A stretch of DNA of 64,000 nucleotides. Source: Magnolia sinica (taxonomy: Eukaryota; Streptophyta; Magnoliopsida; Magnoliales; Magnoliaceae). Shown piece after piece: positions 38,801 to 52,500 of this stretch; position 1 is the stretch's first letter; every line of letters starts with the position of its first letter. The stretch is from positions 248,001 through 312,000 of the forward strand of contig NC_080577.1 in NCBI RefSeq assembly GCF_029962835.1, in the 5' to 3' direction. A model generated the notes under the pieces. That model was not told the origin of the DNA and did not search any database. It saw nothing but the letters and a program-made list of their open reading frames with translations. Both the position numbers and the translations under genes were made by a program.

Positions 38801-41800
38801 AAACCACGAGGAGTGATTCCCTAGTTATCTTTTCTACTTCTCTCTCTTCTCAACAAGGTATTATCTTCCTTCTTTTTTCTTTTCTCTTTCTATACTTTCC
38901 CAAATCTCTCTCTTCTTTAGTTTTTCTTTTGTCTCCATAAAACCCACATCCAATCCAAATCCCTACCCAACCAAACCCTAACCCATTCACCCCAACCCAA
39001 ACTACCCCAGCCCAAACTCATGTCCATACGACCGTACGGACACGTGTGGGGTTGTCCGTACGGACAGTTTCCTTCCCCCTTGTCCCTCTTGCTTCGTCAC
39101 CTCTATTCCCCACTATTCATTGTCCCTAATTTCAATCCTAACTCTAAAACCCTAACTTAGATTCTAAAATCTCAAACCCTAATCCGCAACCCTAATTTCC
39201 ATTACTCCCAATTTTTCCAAACCCAAATCCCCAAAGTCCAAAAATCCCTTGTCCAAGTCATAAATCCATAATTCCCGCAACCTGAAATCCATATTCCCAA
39301 TTCTAGAAATCCCAAGTCTTAAAATCCTTAACACAAAATTTGAAATCCCAACCCGAAACCTCCCAAAACCTCAACCCTAATGTTCCAACCTTAATTTGTT
39401 TGAGCCTAAATACCCCAAACCCATTTCTCACATTCCTTAGCCTTTAAACCACCCTAATATGTCAAAACTCGTACAAAACACAAGATTTCCATTGAATTCA
39501 GATTTAACCATATGCTAGGATGGGGGTTCTATCTTCCATGGGTCCTGGTTAATTAGTAATTTATGAGATTTGCATTGTGGGACTATCATATACTTGAATT
39601 TGGAAATGTCATGAATCTGAAATTTCTGAATTTATGGTAAATTAGCTTTATTTTGTCATTCCATTGCTCTAGTTAATCTGTCTTTTAATTTTATGGCATC
39701 ATATTAGGTTAGATCATTCCGTCTTGCATCAAATTTTGGAATTAGAGCCTAGGTCTAGCATAGGACTTTCATGTTACATTTAAAGTACGGTTTTCATATT
39801 GTCGTGTCTAGGGTTAACAGTCTTCCCATTCTCATCACATTGCATCTAAAGTCTTTAGTCTTAAGGTTCCCCTTTAGGTTCCCGTTTTATGCCCACTCAT
39901 ACTGGGCGTGGTTTTGGTTTACACCCCATCATGAATTCGAAACAGCTTGCCAAGATTATCAATGCCATCAAGGCCCAAAGTAGAACCACCGGTCATCAAT
40001 TGGTAGCCCTCGAGAATGAGATCCATACTCGCATGATCCAGTTGGAAGCTTCCCTCCAGGAAAACCCCGACGATGGGATAAATAGTCAATCTCAAGCGGA
40101 AGTAAAGATGGAGGAAACCAAATTGGACAGTGTGGAAGATGCCGCGTCTGAGGTGTTGGTCGTGGTAGGGTGAGTACCCAACCACCCCAAGGAGAGTATA
40201 TAGACCACCATGATCTTGATGATAAAGTCATGAAGAGTTTGAAAGTTGAGGCCCTAAATTATGATGGTCGCCTAGATTTCAAGGCCTTTCTCAATTGGCT
40301 TGCAGACATGGATCATTATTTCGAGTGGCACGTTATGTCCGATTGTCGTCGGGTGAGATTCACCATGATGAATTTGGTGGGCCAAGCCAAATTGTTCTGG
40401 ACAAATGTTGAGGGGAAGATGGAGATGTCTGGAGATGGCCCGGTCACATTATGGGCCAAGAAAGAGATTTTGAGAGAAAAGTATATCCCCCTCTCGTACC
40501 ACCAGAGGCTCCTAGATCAGTGGCAATCCCGTCACCAGTGATCAATGCCCGTGACAGATTACATCACCAAATTCGATGAATACATAATGCGATGTAGCAT
40601 CGAGGACCCGTTAGTGACACTTTCTTGTTTCAAGATGGGCCTCCGATCCGAGCTTGAGCGTGAGCTCATCCCTTACGATGTCAACACCCTAGAGCATGCT
40701 TATCAAGTGCTACAAGACCTTGAGCGGCATCTAAAACTGCAGTTCATGATGGGATTCGACCCTCATGAGTCCAATGTCAAGGCCACTTCCCAAGGAGCCA
40801 AGCCTAGTATTGGGGGTCAATCTAAAACCCCTACTAGTACTCAATCCAACATTACGGATGTCACGGATAAAGGTCTAGCTAGTACCAGTTCAAAGGGAGG
40901 TGAACAAGTGCGGTGTTACAACTGCTGAGGATACGGGCATTTCGCGCATCAATGCCCTACAAAAGAGCAAAATAAGGCCCTCATCATTAACAAGTTGGAT
41001 AAAAATGTGGTTGAAGGCGATTGGGAAGAAGAAGAATATTAGCCCAAAATTGGTGCTAGTGATGAAGAAGTTGGAGTAGATACTATGCCACTTGTAGTTG
41101 TCAAATGCACCTTAGGCCAAACTACAAAAAGTGATGATTGGTGCAAGAATTCAATTTTTCACACTTATGCCAAATGTGGTGACAAAAACAGCAATGTGAT
41201 CACTGATAGTGACAGTTGCACCAATGCGGTCTCTGCTGGTACCGTGGATCGCTCAGGTTTGATAGTTGCTCCTCACCCTCAACCCTATTGAATCTCATGG
41301 GTTGATGCATCTTCGATTCCAATTTCTCAGCGTTGTCCCATTCCCATCCAGTTTGGTTTGTATACAAACATGTCGTGTAATGTTTGGTCTATGGATATAG
41401 GTCACATTATTTTGAGTTGACCCTAATTGTATAATCACGATGTGACACTATTTGGTTGCTCGAATACGTATTAATTTATGCATAAGGGTAAGAAGATAAA
41501 GTTGAATCATTTCCCGCCCAAAAGCACTCCAAAAAAGGAGGACATCAAGAAACGTGATCCTGAAAATGAGAGGAAATTCCAGCTTGAGTCTTTCCTTATA
41601 ATAAATGCCAAAGAGTCTGAAAGGGAGACTAAAGCTTATTTGACGGTGTATGTCCACGTGGCAAGTGAGGACACACCTAAAGTTAGTATGAAGATGTCAC
41701 CTGAGGTTACACCCGAGGGTAGTGTAAAGTTACCACCTGAGGTTAGTCCGGTATTGGGGAAGTCTAGTGATGTTATCCTAAAGGACATACCAAATGAGCT

Positions 41801-44800
41801 TACACCCATGCAGAACATTCAACATGCCCTAAATCTTGTCCCCAGGTTGACTCTACCAAACCTTCCTCACAATCAAATGAGTCCCGCAAAGGAAGCGGAT
41901 CTGGAAAGGCAAGTAGATGCGCCTAAGAAACCCATAGATTTTATTCTCGCATTAGTCTCACATGGGTCGTCAGAGTCCGCAAATGCATTTACATGTCATA
42001 TCCATGATTCGCATGTTGAAATTAGAAAACGGATTAGCATGACCAATGAAATGGATAAGATATTTGTTGGCTCTCATCACAGGTTCAGAAAGTTTCAGGT
42101 GGGTGCCTATGTGATGGTTCATATAAGGCATGAACAGTTTCTGCAAGGGACTGTTAAGAAACTACAAGCCCGCAGTACAGAACCTTAATAACATATTGAA
42201 TAATTTGGGACACGATGTGTATGTTGTAGATCTTCCACCTTACATGGGTACTAAATCTACATTCAATGTGGAAGATCTTGTATCTTTTAAGGGTCCAACA
42301 TCTACAATTACTAGCCTTTATTCAGACCATCACCTCGATCTCATGATATCCCTCCTGGCTTGTCCCATGACCTTTGGCCTACACCCGACTATTCTTCCCA
42401 GCATCTACCTCTTTTTCCATACACACCCACCAAGAGAGAAAAGATAGAGGATGTCTTGGATGAGTGAGTGGTTTCCACACGACATGGAGGTTACCAGGAA
42501 TACATCATCAAGTGGAAGGGCGGACCAAAGTCAGACAATACGTGGATCACAGAGGCAGAGCTTCAGTGACAAGGCACGAATCCCCTCGAGTGTCACCGCA
42601 GCTTTATTTCACCAGAGGCGAAATCTCCTCGGCCGAGGAGAATTGATGAGGACATCCGAGCACCATACCAGAGGAGGGTTGAGCCAATCTCCTTATGGAT
42701 AGACGACCATTACATGAGACTCACTTGGCCCAATTCACATTCCTAACCACATTGAAGACCCCACGTGCATGTCTGTGCATCTTTAAGGACCCCATAGTAG
42801 GAAAATACACATGGGTTGCATATAGAAGCTTGATAGACACATCAAACCGTTGGATCGAGTGGACATGATGATCGAACCGTTGGATTTTGAACATGGACCA
42901 TTCTAATGGTTGGATCATCATCATCGAACATCTTGATCGTGGACCTCCATAGGCCACGAAATAGTTTAGTTGTTTAGTTTGTGTAGATGTTTCATTATTT
43001 TTTTTATGGCTCATATTTGTATTGAGATTAGGGAGTTAGAAACAACTTTTAATTCTTTACGCGTCTTTATATTGAATCTTATCTGATAGCGTCTTTTTCT
43101 AAAATGTCTTTTCTGATACTATAAAGGGTTGAACATCCCTACCCTAGCCATGTTATGAATGAAATAGATTTCTCTCCTTTTGCTTTGAGATTGAGCAAAA
43201 AAAAAAGAATCATCCTTTGATTGAATTGGCGGTGCGAAACCATGGGGAGCGATTTCCAAGTTATCTTTCCTACTTTTCTCTCTTCTCAAAAAGGTATTAT
43301 CTTCCTTCTTTTTTCTTTTCTCTTTCTCTAATTTCCCTAATCTCTCTTCTTTGGTTTTTCTCTCTTCTCCCTAGAACCCACATCCGATCAAACCTCAACC
43401 CAACCAAACCCTAGCCCATCCACCCCAACCCAAACTACCTCGGACCCAAACTCATGTCCATACGGCTATACAGACACGTGTGGGGTTGTCCGTAAGGACG
43501 GTTCCCTTCCCCCTTGTCCCTCTTACTTCATCACCTCCATTCCCCTCTATTCATTGTCCATATTTCAATCCTAACTCTAGAACCCTAACTGAAATTCTAG
43601 AATCTCAAAACCCTAATCTGTAACCCTAATTTCCAAAACTTCCAATTTTTCCAATCCCAAATACCTAAAATCTAATCCCTCGTCCAAATCAAAATTCCCT
43701 AATTCCCACAACCTGAAACCCATATTCCCAATTCTAGAAACCCTAAGTCCTAAAACCCTTGACCCAAAATTTGAAATCCCAAAATTTGAAATCCCAAAAA
43801 CCTCAACCCTAATGTTCCAACCTTAATTCCTCAAAGCCTAGATACCCCAAACCCATTTCGCATATTCCATAGCCTTTAAACCGCCCTAACATGTCAAAGC
43901 TCGTACAAGACACATGATTTCCATTGAATCCAGATTTAACCCTATGCTAGGATGGGGGTTCTATCTCCCATAGGTCCTGGTTAATCAGTAATTTATGAGA
44001 TTCGCATTGCGAGACTGTCATAGGCTTGAATTTGGATACGTCATGAATCTGAAATTTCTGAATTTATGGTAAATTAGCTTTATTTTGTCATTCCATTGCT
44101 CTAGTTAATTTGCCTTTTAATTTCATTGCATCATGTCAGGTAAGAGCATCCAGTCCTGCATCAATCCTCTTGAAACTCATTTCTTTCCCAACACCCACTA
44201 GATTTAACTCTCTAAGGATCCTATTGTAAGCTTTCTCTAAGTCAATAAAGATCATGTGGAGATCCTTCTTCCTCTCGCTGTATATCTCCATCAATTTTCC
44301 GAGTAGGAAAATAGCTTTAGAGGTAGACCACTTAGGTGTGGAGTCACCTTCTAGGGAGCTTTTAAACCAAGTGCGTCTTAAACCATTCGATGGAGGAGGA
44401 ATTAGCATGTAGGGAAGTTGTTCCTTCCACAAAAGCGGGGTGAGTATTGTGGGGTCTTCTTCCTTCCACAATTTGTTAGGACATCTGGAAGGAGAGGAAT
44501 AGTCGGATATTCAAGGACATGCAAGTCTCCATGGAGTCGCTAATCGACAAGGTGATAGGAACGGTGTTGGAATGGGTAGCATCATCCAAATCATTCAAGG
44601 ATCTGCCCCCCATGAAAATTTGTGAAGACTATGTGACAGTGGTCGGTGATGATCATCGTGTTAAAGCCTCGATAAGCTGGACTGACCCCCCTAACGGCTC
44701 ATGGACACTCAAATGTTCGCAATCTCTCCAACAGAGCTCAGTCAACAGCTAGCATTGGGGGATTTTGAGACATTCTTCTGGTCAAATTTCACTATCCATC

Positions 44801-47800
44801 TCAGGTTTGATTTCACCTTGCTCTCCACCTCAAGCTGAAGCTATAGCATTGAGACAGGCTGCATCTTATTGGGCAGATTTCAATGAACCAATCATCATCA
44901 AGGGCAATCAGCTAGAGTCATCCACTAAGTAGCACATAGGTCATAGCCTTGGGGGCTTTGCTTTGTTTCTAACAAAATTAGAAACCTCACTTCTAGATTT
45001 AATATTTCATTTACTTTTGTAAGAAAGAGTCGAATCTTGATTCCCAGTCCTTAGCAGTTGATGACTACTAGATCTCTCTTATGTATTTGGAATTAACCCC
45101 TCTTTTTGATGAGGACATCACGTTACGTACACCCTTACGTATGTATCAAAAGAGGAGGCGGGCCGCGCCGATTTCCCTGTGGCTAGGCGAGTACCCATGA
45201 TCGTGTTAAAGACCCCATGTGCATGTACGAGTATCTGGAAGACCCCACACTAGGAAGATGCACATGGGCTGCTTTATGGAGTGATCCAGACCATTGGATC
45301 GGAGGGACGCGACGATCGGGTCATTGGATTGCATGATCGAGCCATTGATCGTTGATCATCCACGTCAGTTTTAGACTTTATCATATTTTAGGATTTAATT
45401 TTTTATTATTTTATATTTGGACACATTATGAGTGTTTTAGTTGATTTTATTTAGACTAGGGCTATTTTCGTTAAAATTCACAAGATGGGGATTTTCGTAA
45501 TTTTTGAAACTTCTTGGGGGCGTGTGACCTCTCCCCCATTGAATTTTGTGATTAAAAAAATAATAAAATAATAAAATAAAGCTCTTGCTTTCTTCTCCCA
45601 TCTTCATGTGAATTGAAGATACTTCCATGCGATTTGGAAGGAAGATTGATGCAAGGCTAATCTTCATCAACGAAGGTGCGAAGTCTCCATCTATCCCCAC
45701 ATCTTCTCCTCTTTTCTCCCCCATCCAGGTATTTTCTTCAGGTTCTTCATTCTCCCCATCACAGATCTTCGTCTTCTCCTAAACCCAACCTTCCCATACC
45801 CATCCACAATCCAAACCCTAACCCTAAACCTAAAATTCTGAATTTTCCTACTTTCCTAAATTACCCAAACCTTAATTTTCACCCTAGGTTGTATTAGATT
45901 TCCTATTTTGAAATGGACTATACCCTATGCTAATTGGATGTCCCTACATCCATTAGATCCTATTTTCTTTTTATTCAAATGATCTTGTGTTACGATGTTG
46001 ATAGCTTAGGTCAAGATTATGCATGATTTTCTTTTGATTTTCATGATATTTGCGATGAATATAGCGATGTTTGTGTCTTTTTGTTAAATATGTTAATTCG
46101 GTTATTTGATCTCACATGTTACTTAGTTCATGCATCGGTCTTGCATCACTTTTCTAATTAATATAATATTTTAGGGCCTGTTTGGAAGGCAGGATTAGGT
46201 GGTATTGCATTGCATTAGGTGGGATATAAATTCCACCCGGCATTTGGAATTGATGAGAAGGATTGTTTTAAGTCTAGGTATTTGGCCTTCCAGTCCCAGT
46301 AGGAGATACAACAGGATTTCAGGTGGATTTCAAAATCCACTACGTCTGTGGCCCCACATTGATGCATGTGTTTTATCCATGTCGTCCATCCATGTCCCTT
46401 TACACGTGACACGCGAGCTGCATGTAAGTATAGGTGACCGACATCGGTTGTGAAATCTAGTCCATGGATTACAATTCCAGTGTCCACCAAAAGTTGGTTT
46501 CACATAATAGTGTTTTTCCTAACAGAAAATTTTGATCCCAAACGTGGGATTGGATGGTCAAAATACCATGGTATTTCCAAACATATAATCATTGTGTAAT
46601 AATGGTGTTAATTCCATTTAATGCAATGCAATGCATCTTTCCAAACAGGCCCTCAGTTGCTCCTAAAAAAAATGTCAACGAATTTCTCCTATATAAGATC
46701 TTAGGCATATCTCTTTTCATTTGGACTCTTTAAGGAGGGCATTTTATTTAGAAGATCAGCTTTACATAACTCAACTTCTAAAGGGTAGTAATAAAAGACT
46801 TATTTAATAAATGTTAACATAAATTATCACACTTGACATATCATGTTAAGATATAAGAGAAGGTATCAAACCATCATGCAGTATATGCAACCTGGAGCGA
46901 AGGTGGCTTTATATCAGGAACTTTCTCCGCAAAATTACGAGTATAAAACCCTGCCAAGGCACTGCAAAAAATACAGATCAAGGATTTTTTTTTAAGAAGG
47001 AAAAAAAGGGAAAGGGGGAACCCAAACACCACAAGTCTAGTTAATCAGCAAAGTCAATTAGGCCAAAGGCGTGTTCTCACACCAAAAGATCATTTTATGA
47101 ACACGTCACAAGAAAGGAACCTAGTAACAAGACATGAAGAAACATGCAGACAAAGCAGAAATTGGAACACTATCCTGGCAGCTATTCTTCAAATAATGGC
47201 TAGTTTAAGAACATGAGTTTTAAGTCACATAGATTCGAGGGGAAGAAGCAAAATACCTGCTGTTCTAAAACAAGAACAGAGCTCGAGAGGGCGATCAAAC
47301 CCATCTTCAACATTGAAGACATCAATCAGTCCTCAAGGTGAAGATGTGAGAGAGAGGTAGCTTGCAAGGGTGATCAGGGTTCCGGGAAAAGGGAGGTCAC
47401 CACAGGGGTTTCAGCAGGGAAGAGAGAAGATCTATATCACTGCCGATGACTACGATGCTCAAGGAGAGAAGAGTGGAAAGAGATAACAAGGAGAGACAGG
47501 AACAGGGAAGAGGAGAAAGGAAAGGGAGCAGCCAGAGGGGAGGATGGAATCCTCGATAGAAGATTTGGGGAGGAGGGCTGGACACTGGTCCAAAAGAAGG
47601 AAAAAGGGAGAGATCGGGAAACTTGGAAGCTTAGAGAGTTTCCAACATTATTTTTTTTAAAATTCTTTATGAATTGATAGAATGGCACTTTGAAAGGGCC
47701 TTCAGAAACTGCAGGGAGGTTATGGAAGTGATAATAGTGAAGAAAAGGGGCTTAAAAGGAAATCAGAGGATACGCATTTGTGAGGATGACGATGTGCGAG

Positions 47801-49484
47801 GAGGCAAAACAAGCAGGTGCAGCTTACAGCAGCAAGAACTATCATGAGAAGAAATTGGAGGTGCAGATAGCTAGATATGGGCCAGAAACAATCAACAAAG
47901 AGATTTCTAGGAAGGAGACAAGGTCCGGGGAAGAGGGAGAGGGGAGGAAGATGAGTGAGGGGCTTGGATATGTAGAGAAGAAAAGCCGTAGTACCAGACA
48001 GGGTTCGGGGAGGCTCTGGATCATTCAGAGATGCTGTTGTAGGGTGTTCACGAGGGCAAAAGAGAAGAAAGGGGGAGAAGGAAACAAAGGGGAGGAGGAG
48101 AAAGTGGAGGAAGAGAGATCGGTGACAGTGTAGTAGGAACCAGAAGGGCCGGACATGTGCTTCAAAGAGTCGGTGATTGAGAACACCTGGAGGCATCTAC
48201 GGTGAAGCCTGGTTGTGACTAAAAGTCAGGGGGCTTCGACCACTGACATTAGGACTTGGGAGATGGCTCGAAAAAATTGTGGGTGGATGAATCAGATCGC
48301 ACACTGAAAATGCTCTCCAACAACGTTGTGTTGGCCTCCCTGAGACCATCTATGGACTTAGAGACCATACTATTCACAGGAGCTCTATTCAACTAAGGGT
48401 CAGTAACTAGCTTGTGCCGGTGGTCTAATTGGTCATAGTTCAGGGAGGAGACTTGTTGGATATAGATATCGGATCTGCCATTGGAATGTTGGTTCTTTAA
48501 GGCATTCATGTGATGCAAGGCAACTAACCACTTGCTCTAAAAGCTCGAATTGATAGGGCATGGCAAATCAATCCCTTTATCTCATAACCCAAGCCCCACT
48601 TCACATGGGTCAGGCCCTCAGCTGAAACCCCCCTTGTGGGCCCCACTTCACATGGGTTCTGCCCCACACAGGTGGGGCCTACCTCACACGAGCCACCCAC
48701 CTCAGACAGGCCATCCACCCCGAGCGTGCCCCTGCTTCACACAAGCCCGGTGTGAAAATGCCCCTGCATTATCATGGAAGTGGATTCCTAAGTCGGTGAA
48801 GTTGTAGCCATTGATAGAATGACGGAAACCATGGAAGAGTTATGAATGGTGAAACTGTGTGAAGAGAAAGAAGAAAAAGGCCATGCCCGATCAAGTGCTT
48901 GTCTCTATTGGTGACGATAGAATCTCGGTCAAGTTATCTCGAGAAGGAATCGCGGCAGAGGAGAACGGAGCAAGAGATTGTAGAAGCTGGAGTCGGTGAA
49001 GTTGTAGCCATTGATAGAGTGACGGAAACCATGGAAGAGTTATGAATGGTGAAACTATGTGTGAAAAGATAGAAGAAAAAGGCCATGCCAGATCAAGTGC
49101 TCATCTCTATTCGCGACATTAGAATCTCGGTCAAGTTATCTCGAGAAGGAATTGCGGCAGAAGAGGACAGAGCAAGAGATTGTAGAAGCTGGAGAGAGGC
49201 GGATAGAAGAGGCATTGACGGCAAGAGAGGAGGAAACAAGGAAGGAGCACGAGTTGGATGCTCAAGAGAAACACGAAATCAGAGGGAGGGGACATGCTAA
49301 TAGATGTGGGATGATGCAGAAGCTAGTAGAAATTCTCCACACAAGATGTGGCTATCTGTATGCTTGCATGCGAGAGGAGGAAGGCAGATGCCGTAATGAA
49401 TATAAGCAGGAGATGATGATGGACAATGCATTAAATAAGCAGGGTTGCGATTTGAATATTGTCTCGACATGTGACAATGGAGAG

Positions 49485-49533
<49 letters not shown>

Positions 49534-52500
49534 GTATATTGTAGGCTCAGATGTCAGGTTCGGAGGACAATAGCAGGCTCAGGTTGAAGGCTTGGAAGAG
49601 AAAAGTAAGCTTGGTATATCCGAGCTAGCAGATGACGACGTATCAAGGGGAAGTTACCAATGAGGAGAGATGGCGAACACATGTCTAAACTCAAGAAAGG
49701 TTCATCAGATGCTTCAAGTTAAGAAGACCCCCTTCTGCCAAAAGGTTGTTTCGAGCTGAAGCTAGGAGAAAGAAACTCCCTTCTAACGTCCTCCAACAAG
49801 AATTACACGAAGGCAGTGGCATTTCAATGGAGCTGGTGGTGTTTTAGAATTCAGAGGACGCAGAAAATGCTGAAGAACAGGATAAGGCACTATTCATACA
49901 TGAAGCTGCAAGTGCAGGACCGCTGTTGAGCTCAGCAGAACTGCTCTCTGAAGCGTTGGACATCATTCCCATCAGGAAACAAAAGGAGAGATTGCAATGC
50001 AATGTGAAGGCATGACGACTGTTATTGCAGAACGAGAAGGAGACTGATCGAGAAGACGGGGATGAAATGGATAAAAGGGGCAATAAACCTTGTTGCAAAA
50101 ATGATTGGGGCCACATTTGGAGACTGAAGAATACTATATTGAGCTCTCAAATTTGTGGAAGAGGAGCTCAAAAGGTCAAGCTAATGAAATAGGGTTCAAT
50201 GGCTTCATCCCCAAGGGGCATAAGAGCATTGGCGAGGCTTGAATGATCTATTAACTACGATTCAGGGGCATCTAACGAATTGGGAAAAAGGGGGAAGGGG
50301 GTGAATGTCATGTCTAAATGAAGATGTTATTGAGCTGGAACATTAGAGGGCTGGGGTGCCACCAAAAAAAAAAAGGTGTAAATTAAGGACCTTTGCAAGC
50401 GCACTAGAGTCTAGCTAGTGACGCTACAGGAAACAAAAATGCAGAAACTGGACCAAAAGCTATTGGATTCAATTTGGGGAATCAAAGAAAATGAGTGGGC
50501 CGCATTGGATGTGGAAGGCTCGAATGGGGGTATAGCAGTGATGTGGTACTTGGAGTTGTGTGAGGAAGAAGACTCGTAGGGCGGCAAATTCTCGGTTTTG
50601 GTTCTTTTAAAAGGGAGATGGGTTTTCACTTCTGTCTACAGTCCGAACCTTGCAAATCTTAGATCAGAATTTTGGGTTGAGTTAGATGAGATTAGAAACA
50701 AATTGCAGCAACCATGGGTAATATGGGGAAATTTCAATGTAGTGTGTTTCACATTCGAAAGGTAGAATGCAGGAAACATATCCAAAAGTACATATGACTT
50801 TACAAATTGGGTCAACAAGCATGAGCTAGTAGATATCCCAATGGGAGACATAAAATATACATGGAGCAACGGCCAGGAAAAACCTTCAATGTTGAAGCTT
50901 GACCAATTTCTGCTATCCCCGGATTGGGTGGATATGTTCCCACTCATAAAGCAAAGAAGACTCCCAAAACCTGTTTCCAATCACTGCCCAATAACCCTGG
51001 AGATAGAGAAAGATAAATGAGGACCAAGACAATTTCTATTCGAACTAATGTGGCTCAAGGTAAAAGGCTTTTCATATCATGTAAAAGAACGGTGGAATTT
51101 GATGCAAGTTGTAGGTTTCGAGGGCTTCAAATTATTCAAGAAGTTCTAGGTACTCAAAAGGCAACTAGTAGATTTGAAAAAGGAAGTTGTGGGGAAGAGA
51201 CAAGCCAAAACCTGAGAAATCTTACAACAGATTCAAGATCTTGATCCGAAGGAAGAGAGCAGCAAGCTGTCAGTAGAAGAAAGAGAGACAAGGGTGATGC
51301 AATCACAGGATTACATGAACAGGCTCATGGAAGAAGAGATAAAATGGAGACAATAGTCCCGTCCACGTGATTGGAGGAAGGAGACAAAAACAGTAAATTC
51401 TTCAACAACATCCCAAGTGCTCGAGCTGGACACGACGCGATCCATAGTGTGTTGATGGATGGTAGAAGGATAGACGATAAAGCACAAGTGTGCAATGCTG
51501 TAACAAAATTTTATGAAAATCTAACTATCGGATGAAGGATGGAAGAGGCCTCAGTTGGATCAACTAGCATTTAGTCAACTATTGCAGTTGGATGCAAAAA
51601 GCTTGGAGAAGCCAACATTGATGGACAAGTTACAAGCAGCAGTGGACTTAATAGCTGGGGATAAAGCTCTGGACCCTGATGGATTCCCCTTAGCTTTTTT
51701 CCAAACATTTTAGGAATTACTTAAGGGGGATCTGTACAGTTTTGTTTCTGAATTTTGGAGGAGAGGCCGCCTTTCCCCATAGTTAGGGGCCTCATTCACT
51801 CCTCTTATCCCAATGAAAGAAGGGGCAGAGACTCTTTGGGACTACCGAGTGATCAAATTGAATGGAGGGTTGTATAAAATACTAGCACAGATTCTTGTTG
51901 CATGATTTCGAGTGGCTCTGCATAAAGTCAGATCGGAAACACAAGAAGCATTTGTCTGGGGAAGCAAAATTTTAAACGGTGCCCTGATCGTGCATGAATG
52001 CTTTGACTAGAAGCACAAGGAAGGAAAGAAAGGAATCAGTTGCAAGCTAGATACTGAGAAAGCATTCAACCACGTAGATTGTGGATTCCTAGACTACATG
52101 CTGGAAGGATTAGGTTGCTGGCAAAAATAAAGAAGCTGGATCAAAAAAATGCATAAGCTTGGCAAGGTTTTTTCCTTTATTTTATTTTATTTTTTAACAT
52201 TGACAGGGTATTCAGTGTTAGCAAACAGATCACCAAAAGGCTTCTTAAAGATGGTAAGACGTTTGAGACAAGGCGATCCACTCTCCCCCTTCTTGTTCGT
52301 TGTGGTAGTGGAAGCATTGAGTAAGATGTTAGATAAAGGTTAGGAAGTGAGGTTAACTAGAAGCTTTTTAAAGTGGGAGTTGGAGTGCCACCAATATCCC
52401 ATCTTCAATATGCAGATAACACTATTTTATTTTGTAAGGCTAAATCTAATATGGTGGATAATCTGAGGAAGATGGTGAAATGTTTCGAGGTGGTATCAGG

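Larger units (their letters stand above)
38209..44163 (+). mobile_element. Gypsy chromovirus with two LTRs, internally deleted, 5-bp duplication
   Basis: 5' LTR 38209-39731, 3' LTR 42644-44163, both TGATGAGGACATCC...GCATCA. The primer-binding site (TTTTGGAATTAGAGCC, decayed from TTGGTATCAGAGCC) follows the 5' LTR. A purine-rich GGCCGAGGAGAAT precedes the 3' LTR. The flanks AACCT (38204-38208) and ATCCT (44164-44168) are the target duplication, 4 of 5 matching, in an RTE copy. The first 72 aligned LTR bases differ at 8 positions, so the insertion is old. gag, an RT-linker stub, integrase C-terminus and chromodomain remain; RT and the integrase core are gone. Confidence 0.92.
36567..44340 (-). 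mobile_element. RTE-clade LINE, copy 3, split by a hAT-like element and a gypsy element
   Basis: Minus strand, sense to the host gene. The tail is at 36567-36581 (ATC triplets) next to CCCAATTAATTGGAGTC. RT sequence runs up to 38203 and resumes at 44169-44340 (KAIFLLGKLMEIYSERKKDL, then MIFIDLEKAYNRI). The two halves join exactly across the gypsy insertion at the GGATATATTGACATG region, when compared with the copy at 690-3062. A 655-bp element at 36841-37495 interrupts the 3' part. Confidence 0.82.

Noticed and set aside
38930..39400. Interstitial telomere repeats (many CCCTAA words)
   Set aside because: The words are irregularly spaced and occur at the same place in both LTRs of the gypsy element, so they are part of the LTR leader, not telomeric arrays.
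47720..48196. A 158-residue hydrophobic minus-strand protein
   Set aside because: It is the antisense of the purine-rich ORF1 region of L1 A; it has no family similarity and no splice or start context.
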